Of a stretch of 6,931 bases of DNA, positions 1 through 6,712 are shown piece after piece. Position 1 is the stretch's first letter. The number at the start of each line of letters is the position of its first letter. This DNA comes from Fidelibacterota bacterium (GTDB taxonomy: Bacteria > Fidelibacterota > UBA2242 > JAFGTP01), in NCBI GenBank assembly GCA_021734005.1, contig JAIPJV010000113.1, forward strand, positions 1 through 6,931, given 5' to 3'. Made by a program: the position numbers and the translations under genes. The notes under the pieces were generated by a model. That model had not been told where the DNA came from, ran no database searches, and saw only the letters and a list, made by a program, of their open reading frames with translations.

Positions 1-1
1 A

Positions 2-1786
2 GATGAAATACAAATATATAATAATATAGAATCTATCAAAAATAAATTAAAAGCATCAAAAAATAATCTAAGTAAAAACGAATTGGAGGAACTTAGGAAA
101 CAAAGATGGGGTATTGATAAATACCGTACATTTATGATTGCAGGAAGATATGATGCTGGAACAATTAAAGAATTTTATGAAGGATTGCCTCATTATTATA
201 CAAAATTATATGATGCAAAAAAAATTGCAAGTAAATATCTAAATCCTAAATCTTTAAAACTTACAAGAATTTTTTATAATGGTTTTGTTGAAAAGTGGTT
301 TGAATTCAGTGATAATAACCAAAATATTTATATTAATACTTATTCTTTAAAAGTTTCTTCCAGTCTAGAGAAATTTAATACAAAAGAAAATTTATTAATC
401 AATTTAGATGAAAAAAAGAAAATTTGGGAATATCGATTAAGTCAAGTTGATATTGATGATGCAATGCCAAGTACTAAAGGAACTCAAACAGCATCCATCA
501 ATGGAGTGCCTTTTTATGATCAAAGTGGTAACTCTTTTGATGATGGATGTAGTCCTACAGCTGCTGCAATGGTTTTAGGATATTGGGACAATAATGGATA
601 CCCGAATTTAATTGATGGTAATCATAGTTACTACAATCCTCCCGTACAACTTATTCAAAATCTTGCTGATGCAATGGGAACCAATGAAAATGGTTCTGGA
701 ACTAATCCATTTTATATTGATGAGGGTATTGAAGACGTTACATCTTCATTAGGATATAATTTTAGTTCAAATGAAAGTAGTCCAGGAGGGTATTCTCCGA
801 TTGGGACAATAAATTCTCATTGGCATTATATAAAAAGTAAAATTGATGGTGGTAATCCATTAGTTTGGAGTGTTGGTGGCTATGATGCCCCTAATCACGG
901 CGGAGGAGAGATTGAGCATTCTGTTACTATAGTTGGATACAAAAAAAGAACAAAAAGTAAATGGTATTGGTTACACACAGCATGGTGGTGTTATGCATAT
1001 GTGCATGATGGATGGCATAATCAACCATATTATTGGTTAATAATGAAACGGGATGAATTAACAGGCACCTTCTATAGTCCTGATGCATATACAGATCTTT
1101 GTACTCGAGTTACTCCTCCTGGTATTGATCCCCCTCCTCCGCCTCCATTGACTGTTGATATTGGAGGACCAGCAAGTTTACAATATGGTGAAACTGCAAC
1201 ATATTTTGCATCTACATATGGAGGAAGTGAAACTGTTATAAATTACAAATGGTGGAAAAGAAATGATGAGGGAGTTATTGAAAAAAATGGTAGTAAAGCA
1301 CCGCCAGCAGGTCAGTGGTTTTATTTAGACCATTGGGAAGGAGAGCCTGAGATTACAAGCGCATCATCATTTGATTTTTCATTAAAATGTAAAGTTTTTG
1401 ATTCTGATGGCGGCACTGATACCGATATAATCTCTGTAACAATTGATGAATCTAAGAAATTATCAAAAAAAGGAATTATTCAACAAAAATTTTTATCGTC
1501 CATACCAGAAAAAATAGTAATTAACGAAAATTATCCTAATCCTTTTAATCCGACAACTTCAATACGCTTTGGTTTGCCAAAAATAAATAAAGTAGAAATT
1601 GCTATATATTCTTTGACCGGTCAAAAAATTAAAACCCTTACAAATAAAAAATATAATTCAGGGTATCATACTGTTAATTGGAACGGTACAGATAGTTTTG
1701 GTAATAAAGTATCATCCGGTATTTATATCTATAAAATGATTACAGGTTCAAAGGTTTTAAGTAAAAAAATGGTTTTAACTAAATAA
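2..1786 (+). CDS. Secreted C39-like cysteine peptidase with Ig-like region and C-terminal T9SS-type sorting domain (5' partial)
   Basis: The frame is open from base 2 with no stop and no convincing start. The TTG at 83 would give 567 aa without a signal peptide, so the true start probably lies upstream of the window. Residues here are numbered from the TTG. A papain-fold C39-like domain spans about 138-330. It has a possible oxyanion Gln147, nucleophile Cys156 in DDGCSPTAAAMVLGYWD, and His279 in EHSVTIVGY; the third catalytic residue is unclear (Asp309 or Asn313 are candidates). A proline-rich linker at 345-356 leads to an Ig/PKD-like beta region (about 357-455). Residues 480-567 form a FlgD-like / Por sorting domain (NYPNPFNP, YSLTGQKI, GYHTVNWNGTD, SSGIYIYKM). 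Families of this type are exported across both membranes and anchored or released. Peptidase activity is inferred from the motif only. The lipoprotein gene follows after 26 nt, probably in the same transcript. Confidence 0.85.
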   Translation, partial: DEIQIYNNIESIKNKLKASKNNLSKNELEELRKQRWGIDKYRTFMIAGRYDAGTIKEFYEGLPHYYTKLYDAKKIASKYLNPKSLKLTRIFYNGFVEKWFEFSDNNQNIYINTYSLKVSSSLEKFNTKENLLINLDEKKKIWEYRLSQVDIDDAMPSTKGTQTASINGVPFYDQSGNSFDDGCSPTAAAMVLGYWDNNGYPNLIDGNHSYYNPPVQLIQNLADAMGTNENGSGTNPFYIDEGIEDVTSSLGYNFSSNESSPGGYSPIGTINSHWHYIKSKIDGGNPLVWSVGGYDAPNHGGGEIEHSVTIVGYKKRTKSKWYWLHTAWWCYAYVHDGWHNQPYYWLIMKRDELTGTFYSPDAYTDLCTRVTPPGIDPPPPPPLTVDIGGPASLQYGETATYFASTYGGSETVINYKWWKRNDEGVIEKNGSKAPPAGQWFYLDHWEGEPEITSASSFDFSLKCKVFDSDGGTDTDIISVTIDESKKLSKKGIIQQKFLSSIPEKIVINENYPNPFNPTTSIRFGLPKINKVEIAIYSLTGQKIKTLTNKKYNSGYHTVNWNGTDSFGNKVSSGIYIYKMITGSKVLSKKMVLTK

Positions 1787-1812
1787 CTTAAAAATCAAAG
1801 GATATATTTAAA

Positions 1813-2220
1813 ATGTTTTCAAAAAACAGAAATAACATAATGCTAATAGGATTTATGATTATATTAATTAATTGTCAACCTAGTGAAAAATTTGATGTAT
1901 ATGTATCTGATGGATTACAACCAACAATTAGTTGGAATTATTCTCTTGATGGGATAAATTCAATATATGTTAAAGATATTACTCTTGATACAAATATTGT
2001 CCTATGGCATATTAATACTAATGACAATTTCCATATTTATTCACCAATAAAGTATGGTGATTATAGTCAAATTGATACTAACAAAATTGGTGCACATGTA
2101 CCAATTACAAGCGAAACTGATAGCTTAATATCTGGAAGAATGTACAGAGTAGATCTATGGTATGGAAATGATCATGGGAAATGTGAATTTATTGCTAAAG
2201 AAAAGCAGGATAGTTTGTGA
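1813..2220 (+). CDS. Small putative lipoprotein with beta-rich (FN3/Ig-like) domain, function unknown
   Basis: A 135-aa protein. The N-terminus has a short basic stretch (KNR), a hydrophobic core (IMLIGFMIILI) and a Cys at position 21 in the context LINC, which resembles a lipobox. Asn directly before the Cys is atypical, so lipidation is likely but not certain. The rest (PTISWNY, IYVKDI, IVLWHINT, SPIKYGDY, LISGRMYRVDLWY) has the alternating pattern of a single fibronectin/Ig-like beta sandwich; no catalytic motif is seen. A weak ribosome binding site (AAAGGA, 1797-1802) lies 10 nt before the ATG. It follows the peptidase-like gene by 26 nt, and its stop is only 18 nt before the attC-like site, as expected for the last gene of a cassette. 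A surface partner of the upstream protein is possible, but nothing proves it. Confidence 0.75.
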   Translation: MFSKNRNNIMLIGFMIILINCQPSEKFDVYVSDGLQPTISWNYSLDGINSIYVKDITLDTNIVLWHINTNDNFHIYSPIKYGDYSQIDTNKIGAHVPITSETDSLISGRMYRVDLWYGNDHGKCEFIAKEKQDSL

Positions 2221-2238
2221 AGTTGCTAAATCATTAAA

Positions 2239-2374
2239 ATATAACATTTTGCTGCACCGAACACCTACTAGCATCAAGTAATTTGATAGTGAGTCGCTTC
2301 GAAGAAAAGGTAAGAGGTTAGTTGTGCCAGATTTTTCTTCGGAGCCGGTGTCGGTGAGCAAGTCGGCGTTAGAG
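2239..2374 (+). mobile_element. Integron attC-like recombination site 1
   Basis: A 136-base imperfect inverted repeat. The R''-like box TATAAC (2240-2245) mirrors the R'-like box GTTAGA (2368-2373). An unpaired spacer follows (ATT on the left, GTCGGC on the right). The L arms then pair: left TTGCTGCACCGAACACC (2249-2265) against right GGTGTCGGTGAGCAA (2347-2361). Two extra bases stay unpaired and both are in the left arm (G2254 and one A at 2260/2261), which is the extrahelical-base pattern of attC sites. A variable terminal region in between has its own 13-bp stem (2296-2308 with 2333-2345, one G-T wobble). Expected crossover is G2368^T2369. By hand count it is about 46% G+C, visibly richer than the genes around it. 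R' ends in G where the GTTRRRY consensus expects Y. Confidence 0.75.
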
Positions 2375-2430
2375 TTAAATAAGTAAGTGTAAAAACTAAA
2401 TGATACTATCAAAGATACAGGGAGAATATA

Positions 2431-4206
2431 ATGCAGAAAAAAAATTCTAAACTTTTTCTTAAAGTACTAATGATAACGCTTCTTCTATTTTATAATATGA
2501 TCACTTACTTATATAGTAAAGAAGTTACTATATCTGGGAAAATATTAGATATGGATTCAGTAGGTGTGCCAAATGCATTGGTTACTTTTTTATCTAATGA
2601 TGGTAATATTTTAGATACAGACTATTCTGATGATAGTGGCAATTATTCAGTTAATGTTCAGGTTGGAACAAATTCAATAAAAGATCAACCACTGGTTCCT
2701 CAGGATTATAGTTTATTGCAAAACTATCCAAATCCATTCAATCCCGGAACCTGGATACCTTTTTATTTACCAAAACCTCAAAAAATTAGTATCAATATAT
2801 ATAATCTATTAGGCCAAGAAATATATAGTATTAATAATAGAAATTATCCTAAAGGCAAATCTAAAATATACTGGAATGGTAAAAGCAATAATGGAACTTA
2901 CGCATCTGCTGGATTATATTTTTATTCACTGAGATCAGATAATTATTATGATACAAAAAAAATGTTATTACTTGATGGTGGTGGTTCCAGTGCTACAACC
3001 AATTCTACTGTTGAACAATCAGAAAATATATCTCAACTATCAAAGAAAAATGATAAGGATACAACATATACAACAATAACTGTAACTAAAAACGGATACC
3101 ACAAATATAGAGAAGAAGAATATTCAATCACCAGTCAAAATTCAACAATACAGAAAGACATGCTACTGTATTCGCTTAATTCATTGAATCTGCATGTTAC
3201 TGAATCAGATTATCTTTTGGAAGCAATTGATGAACTTGATATATATCATCATACCGTAATAATAAATTGCGAAGAAGATTCAATTTGTTTTAACGTGAAA
3301 ACCCTAATTCCAGATAGTTTAAATAAAAATACTCGAACTGCTCCCATCTTTGGCTGGCCGGCTTATTGTGGTTTTGATTATACTTATTACTGGGATTATC
3401 CACGAATTGAAAACATGCACGTAGCGGAAGAACCGGATGAAAGGAACGGCTCCTATACATGGAAAGATTTAAAAATAGGGCCGTATGATGTCCAGCATAT
3501 TATGTGGAATAATTATTATAGAGATAATATGAGAAAAGCAGAATTATTTAATATCAATGGCAATACAATTCAATATATGGATTTACAAGTAGTATCAAAC
3601 TATTCAATTCATAAAAATTCATCAGATAATTCGTTAATCGATATTACAATTGCGCCAGTAATCAAAAATATAGGTGAAGATACCTTGTTTGCAGTAAAAA
3701 ATATATGGCATATTCCTAGAGTAATAAGGAATGATTCTGATGGACATATTGAGTTTTATAATTTAATAAGTGATACAGTCTATAATAAACTGCCAAAAAA
3801 AGATGTATTTTCTATTACTGTCTATAATGATAAAGGCAGAAATGATGGCTTTAAGAATAGTACAAGTCATTCACCGGAAATTATTGCTTTTAAAGATACA
3901 TTAGCACCTGATGGAATTTTAAAATTTAATTATTCAATGACAATTAAACCTTTATATCAAAATTTTGAAATATTCCCAAGATGTATTAACTATTTTCAAC
4001 AACCAAACACAGAAAATATATGGGATAAAAGTATTATAACAATCCCTGAAAAAAATATTGAATTTTCAGGTGCCATAAATTATTTAAGAGCAGGAGCAAA
4101 TGGAATTCCACCAGATATTTTATTTAAAATTAGAGGTGACAATTTAGATATTGTTTGTCCTTGGGAAACAGATACGACTTTTTTTTATCCAACTTATGGA
4201 AATTAA
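2431..4206 (+). CDS. Large secreted protein with split carboxypeptidase-regulatory-like domain enclosing a T9SS/FlgD-like domain
   Basis: A 591-aa protein of unknown function. Start ATG has a good ribosome binding site (AGGGAGA, 2419-2425). Residues 1-29 form a signal peptide (KKNSK, then LFLKVLMITLLLFYNMI). Residues 32-77 look like the first strands of a carboxypeptidase-regulatory-like beta sandwich (ISGKILDMDSVGVPNALVTF, DDSGNYSVNV). Residues 92-183 are a FlgD-like / sorting-type domain (NYPNPFNPGTWIPFYLP, IYNLLGQEI, YWNGKSNNG, ASAGLYFYSL, KKMLLL), normally found at the C-terminus. A low-complexity Ser/Thr/Asn/Lys stretch follows, then TVTKNGYHKYREEEYSI (218-234), which reads as the missing second half of the first domain. 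The remaining 340 residues are an unrecognised beta-rich region (GWPAYCGFDYTYYWDYP near 306-322) with no sorting signal at the C-terminus. It is the first gene after the attC-like site; no clear promoter was found in the 56-base gap. Confidence 0.85.
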   Translation: MQKKNSKLFLKVLMITLLLFYNMITYLYSKEVTISGKILDMDSVGVPNALVTFLSNDGNILDTDYSDDSGNYSVNVQVGTNSIKDQPLVPQDYSLLQNYPNPFNPGTWIPFYLPKPQKISINIYNLLGQEIYSINNRNYPKGKSKIYWNGKSNNGTYASAGLYFYSLRSDNYYDTKKMLLLDGGGSSATTNSTVEQSENISQLSKKNDKDTTYTTITVTKNGYHKYREEEYSITSQNSTIQKDMLLYSLNSLNLHVTESDYLLEAIDELDIYHHTVIINCEEDSICFNVKTLIPDSLNKNTRTAPIFGWPAYCGFDYTYYWDYPRIENMHVAEEPDERNGSYTWKDLKIGPYDVQHIMWNNYYRDNMRKAELFNINGNTIQYMDLQVVSNYSIHKNSSDNSLIDITIAPVIKNIGEDTLFAVKNIWHIPRVIRNDSDGHIEFYNLISDTVYNKLPKKDVFSITVYNDKGRNDGFKNSTSHSPEIIAFKDTLAPDGILKFNYSMTIKPLYQNFEIFPRCINYFQQPNTENIWDKSIITIPEKNIEFSGAINYLRAGANGIPPDILFKIRGDNLDIVCPWETDTTFFYPTYGN

Positions 4207-4220
4207 AGATTTTATTATAG

Positions 4221-4252
4221 AGGAGGTCATTATGCATATTGGAAAAAAGTAA
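4221..4252 (+). CDS. Possible 6-codon leader ORF with strong ribosome binding site
   Basis: A strong Shine-Dalgarno AGGAGG (4221-4226) sits 5 nt before ATG at 4232, which opens MHIGKK and stops at TAA 4250-4252. The stop codon's last base is the first base of the perfect hairpin at 4252-4286. This could be a leader peptide coupled to the downstream secreted-protein gene, or the remnant of a gene whose body was deleted. The translation signal is as good as that of the downstream gene (AAGGAGG at 4377-4383), which is why it is listed, but a peptide this short is weak evidence by itself. Confidence 0.25.
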
Positions 4253-4286
4253 CCCCATATGAAAAATGGAACTTTTCATATGGGGT
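4252..4286. terminator. Perfect 14-bp hairpin, candidate terminator or attenuator
   Basis: ACCCCATATGAAAA (4252-4265) pairs exactly with TTTTCATATGGGGT (4273-4286) around a 7-nt loop. On the + strand no T-tract follows (AAGTGATG). On the - strand the hairpin is followed by ACTTTTTTCC, so by the classical rule it would terminate reverse transcription better than forward. It lies between two co-oriented genes and may instead process or stabilise the mRNA, or attenuate the downstream gene together with the tiny ORF. Confidence 0.5.
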
Positions 4287-4388
4287 AAGTGATGTTCCAG
4301 ACTCAAAATCCAAGAAGAATGAAACACCGCCAAAAATACGGTAGTATTCATTCAATAAAAAGAAAAATGTTATTAAAAGGAGGACCTC

Positions 4389-5873
4389 ATGTTAAAGTCT
4401 AAATTATTATGCACCCTGTTGTGCATGCTACTGTTTTCATTTGCTTTTGCTTCTGATATTATCGTCAAAACACCTGTTGACGAAACATATCGTATTGATG
4501 AGAAAAATATTACTAAAATTGTTGAAGCAAATAGTAAAAAATTAAATTTAGGTCAGTTTAGAACTGAGATTTTTTTAACTGAAAAATCCGATACTTATAT
4601 TTTAACAAAATTAAGTAAATTATCATACTCAGTTAAATTCATGTTGGTTAAGATTACTGACAACCAATTAACTATTCTTCAAGAAAAATACAATCCAAAA
4701 ATTGTAGATTTTAAGTTGTATCAGAAAAAAATATCAACAAAATCCAGATCAACAGGTACTAATTTTTTGTTTGATACGCCATGTGATTATATTTCATCAG
4801 CACTTAATGCAACAAATAATGTAACAAATTTTGCCAGTAACGAAGGGTTTTCAGTAAACAAACTTCTTGGCTCAAATGCCTCAACACAGAATGTTGGATT
4901 TGGCATCACTTGTCCTGAACTCATTGGCATGGGAAATATTGGACATGGTAATACCAATGGAATTTATTTATCTAATGGATTTCTTGACTATACTTGGTTT
5001 GGCGCTCAGGATTTGACTGGAAAAGTATTATATTTCAACTCTTGTCAAGTACACAATGATCCCTTAGAGAGTGCAATCATGTCATCAGCAAGAACATTTA
5101 TTGGAGGTGATATAAATCTTCCAATAGGGACTTCAGAACCTGTTTATCAGAGATGGTGGAATTATACAATAACCCAAAATGTTGCAATGGAACCTGCTCT
5201 TGATAATGCTATTGCTGATATGGGAGTTCCAACACATTGGTTAGGATTTTCAGGAGATCAAGGTAAAATGTTGTTGGATTTAAGTATTAGTGGCCCAACC
5301 TATTTAATTGGGCATCAATTTGACAAAGCACCCCAATATCACGCAACTGGTACCTGGGAGGTATCAGCAGAAGGAGGAATTGGTAATTATGAATATCAAT
5401 GGCAACATTATAGTACATATCATGGCTGGGTTGATTATAGTGGCGAAACAGGATCATCTTTGACAAGAACCCTATATTATAAAAGTGAAGGGCATGATCT
5501 TAGATGTATTGTGAATTCTGGTAATCAAACAAAAAATGTTCAAATCCATGTTTATGTCACTGGCGATGAGCCTACAAAACAGTCATCAAAACCATTGACA
5601 ACAGTTCTTGAACCTAACTCACCAAACCCATTTAATCCTTCTACAACTATTAAATTTGGAATTCCAAAAACTCAAAATGTAGAACTTGTTGTTTATTCTA
5701 TCACAGGTAAAAAGATAAGAACGCTTGTAAGCAACACAATGAGTGCTGGTTATCATTCAATTAAGTGGAATGCAACAGATGAAAATGGCGTAAAAGTATC
5801 ATCTGGTGTATATATTTATCAATTAACATGTGGGAATGAAGTCTTTACAAAAAAAATGATTTTTGCAAAATAG
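4389..5873 (+). CDS. Secreted caspase/gingipain-fold cysteine peptidase-like protein with Ig-like and C-terminal T9SS-type sorting domains
   Basis: A 494-aa protein. Start ATG follows a strong ribosome binding site (AAGGAGG, 4377-4383, 5-nt spacing). Residues 1-21 are a signal peptide ending AFA. Residues 23-120 form a propeptide-like region. Residues 125-300 hold a His-then-Cys arrangement of caspase-fold (clan CD: C25, C11, CHAT-like) enzymes: IGHGNTNG with His186, then GKVLYFNSC with Cys219 after a hydrophobic strand, and a following ARTFIGG strand. I infer a cysteine peptidase-like fold; the exact family is not recognised and catalysis is unproven. Residues 302-390 look like an Ig-like domain (YQWQHY, DLRCIVNSG). 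Residues 404-494 are a FlgD-like / Por sorting domain (NSPNPFNPSTTIKFGIP, YSITGKKI, SSGVYIYQL, KKMIFAK), very close to the one at the end of the 2-1786 gene. A terminator-like hairpin and then an attC-like site follow. Confidence 0.85.
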   Translation: MLKSKLLCTLLCMLLFSFAFASDIIVKTPVDETYRIDEKNITKIVEANSKKLNLGQFRTEIFLTEKSDTYILTKLSKLSYSVKFMLVKITDNQLTILQEKYNPKIVDFKLYQKKISTKSRSTGTNFLFDTPCDYISSALNATNNVTNFASNEGFSVNKLLGSNASTQNVGFGITCPELIGMGNIGHGNTNGIYLSNGFLDYTWFGAQDLTGKVLYFNSCQVHNDPLESAIMSSARTFIGGDINLPIGTSEPVYQRWWNYTITQNVAMEPALDNAIADMGVPTHWLGFSGDQGKMLLDLSISGPTYLIGHQFDKAPQYHATGTWEVSAEGGIGNYEYQWQHYSTYHGWVDYSGETGSSLTRTLYYKSEGHDLRCIVNSGNQTKNVQIHVYVTGDEPTKQSSKPLTTVLEPNSPNPFNPSTTIKFGIPKTQNVELVVYSITGKKIRTLVSNTMSAGYHSIKWNATDENGVKVSSGVYIYQLTCGNEVFTKKMIFAK

Positions 5874-5878
5874 TATCG

Positions 5879-5914
5879 ATAAACCTTCCAGAGATGCCCT
5901 TCTGGAAGGTTTAT
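5879..5914 (+). terminator. Intrinsic terminator-like hairpin after the 4389-5873 gene
   Basis: ATAAACCTTCCAGA (5879-5892) pairs perfectly with TCTGGAAGGTTTAT (5901-5914) around an 8-nt loop, 5 bases after the stop codon. The right arm ends GGTTTAT followed by TCTAAT, a short T-rich tail. The placement fits transcription termination of the two-gene unit. It lies inside the proposed cassette, upstream of the attC-like site, so it would limit read-through into the next cassette. Confidence 0.8.
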
Positions 5915-5925
5915 TCTAATAAAAA

Positions 5926-6060
5926 CTCTAACATTTGCATGGAGACGAATCCAGACAGCAGCTCGGTTTAGGAATAGTTGATGATTTCTAACATAAGTTT
6001 TAGATTGGTTTCACTGGAGTTTTGCTTCGGAAGTCTGGATCGCTCATGCTGGCGTTATAT
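5926..6060 (+). mobile_element. Integron attC-like recombination site 2
   Basis: A 135-base imperfect inverted repeat built like the site at 2239-2374. R''-like CTCTAAC (5926-5932) mirrors R'-like GTTATAT (6054-6060), with TAAC against GTTA fully paired. An unpaired spacer follows (ATTT left, TGGC right). The left arm GCATGGAGACGAATCCAGAC (5937-5956) pairs with the right arm GTCTGGATCGCTCATGC (6033-6049). Three surplus bases are left unpaired, all in the left arm (one G of 5941/5942, A5945, one A of 5948/5949), the extrahelical pattern that sets attC strand choice. About 76 bases of terminal region lie between the arms. Expected crossover is G6054^T6055. About 41% G+C by hand count. The R' box departs from GTTRRRY at one position (T6058). 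Confidence 0.78.
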
Positions 6061-6073
6061 CCCCTTTAAAAAA

Positions 6074-6682
6074 ATGGATACTATTATAGGGAATAAGTTA
6101 AATAACAAAAATTATAAATATTTATTTTACTTATTTATAATATTCCTTTTATTAATTAATAAGTTCAAAATTAAAAATTATCAAGTTAATTTATTTTCTA
6201 TTAATGATATACTTATTGGATTAATATCTGGTATTATAGTTTTCTATTTATCAATTATAATCTCAAAAATTTTAAAAAATATCTCTATTATCTACAGAAA
6301 TAGAAATAATCATTATGTAGCAAAAAATAATTTGTTCAATAAAATAAAGCACAAGCCCCTAATCTTAATATTAATAGTTTTTTTAGTAATTTTAGAAGAA
6401 ATTGTTTTTAGAGTTGTTTTATTAAATAAATTAAATATTAGATTTGGTTCATCATCATCAATATTTATATCATCCTTTTTATTTGCTTTTTTCCATTTTA
6501 ACATTTATAAATTTTTTCAATTGTTAACTATGGGAATAATTTTTTGTTTAATTTTAAAATATACCACTAATATTATTACACCTATCATTGCGCATAGCAT
6601 TAATAATTTTTTAGTAATACACTTTCTTAAAAACAAAACATTTAAAGATAGTAACAATATTTTAATGTATAAAATGATATAA
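6074..6682 (+). CDS. CPBP family intramembrane metalloprotease
   Basis: A 202-aa polytopic membrane protein. I chose ATG 6074 rather than the in-frame ATG at 5978, because the extra 32 residues would be encoded by the attC-like site and do not resemble a membrane protein. There is no Shine-Dalgarno before 6074 (CCCCTTTAAAAAA), so it may be read from a near-leaderless message. All three hallmarks of the CPBP (CAAX protease / bacteriocin-processing, Abi) family are present: EEIVFR (Glu108, Glu109, Arg113), FAFFH (Phe137, His141) and HSINN (His174, Asn178). Hydrophobic segments lie near 14-30, 42-65, 95-112, 127-142, 147-163 and 165-183. Family members cleave prenylated or peptide substrates within the membrane, and bacterial ones often give bacteriocin immunity or process peptides; the substrate here is unknown. 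The gene is more AT-rich than its neighbours and begins 13 bases after the attC end, as cassette genes do. Confidence 0.85.
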   Translation: MDTIIGNKLNNKNYKYLFYLFIIFLLLINKFKIKNYQVNLFSINDILIGLISGIIVFYLSIIISKILKNISIIYRNRNNHYVAKNNLFNKIKHKPLILILIVFLVILEEIVFRVVLLNKLNIRFGSSSSIFISSFLFAFFHFNIYKFFQLLTMGIIFCLILKYTTNIITPIIAHSINNFLVIHFLKNKTFKDSNNILMYKMI

Positions 6683-6712
6683 TTTTAAATTATTTAACAA
6701 AAAAGGAAAAAA

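Larger units (their letters stand above)
2369..6054 (+). mobile_element. Putative two-gene integron cassette bounded by two attC-like sites
   Basis: The interval runs from the expected G^TT crossover of the first attC-like site to that of the second, 3686 bases. It contains two genes for exported proteins (2431 and 4389 starts), the hairpin spacer between them and a terminator-like hairpin before the closing attC. Gene orientation matches the attC orientation (gene first, attC after), as in canonical cassettes. Typical cassettes carry one gene and are about 1 kb or less, so this one is exceptionally large. It could also be two cassettes whose middle attC has been lost; no attC-like structure was found at 4207-4388. 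Confidence 0.55.

Noticed and set aside
2239..2374. Simple transcription terminator or REP-like repeat as the explanation for this inverted repeat
   Set aside because: The arms are interrupted by asymmetric unpaired bases and a mismatched spacer, no T-tract follows, and the second copy has different arm sequence with the same layout, which fits attC better.
2401..2409. TGATACTAT as an extended -10 promoter for the 2431 gene
   Set aside because: Partial match only, with no -35 element at the right distance and no match to the Bacteroidota-type promoter; AT-rich sequence gives such hits by chance.
2155..2412. Reverse-strand open frame of 85 codons over the attC-like site
   Set aside because: It overlaps the end of the lipoprotein gene and is created by the inverted repeat; no ribosome binding site and no protein-like pattern.
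4130..4351. Reverse-strand open frame of 73 codons
   Set aside because: It overlaps the C-terminal coding region of the 2431-4206 gene and the hairpin spacer, with no recognisable domain.
4207..4388. A third, degenerate attC between the two large secreted-protein genes
   Set aside because: The palindrome here is perfect with no extrahelical bases, its ends do not carry TAAC/GTTA boxes in the right relation, and the GTTATTA at 4369-4375 has no matching left arm.
4292..4402. Forward open frame of 36 codons (starting MFQTQNPRR) overlapping the start of the 4389 gene
   Set aside because: It is short, very basic, has no proper ribosome binding site and no recognised family; it may only be spacer sequence.
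5978..6073. N-terminal extension of the CPBP protein from ATG 5978
   Set aside because: The 32 extra residues are encoded by the attC-like site and lack membrane-protein character; ATG 6074 is a better start.
6313..6504. Reverse-strand open frame inside the CPBP gene
   Set aside because: The opposite frame encodes all three CPBP motifs, so this is a shadow.
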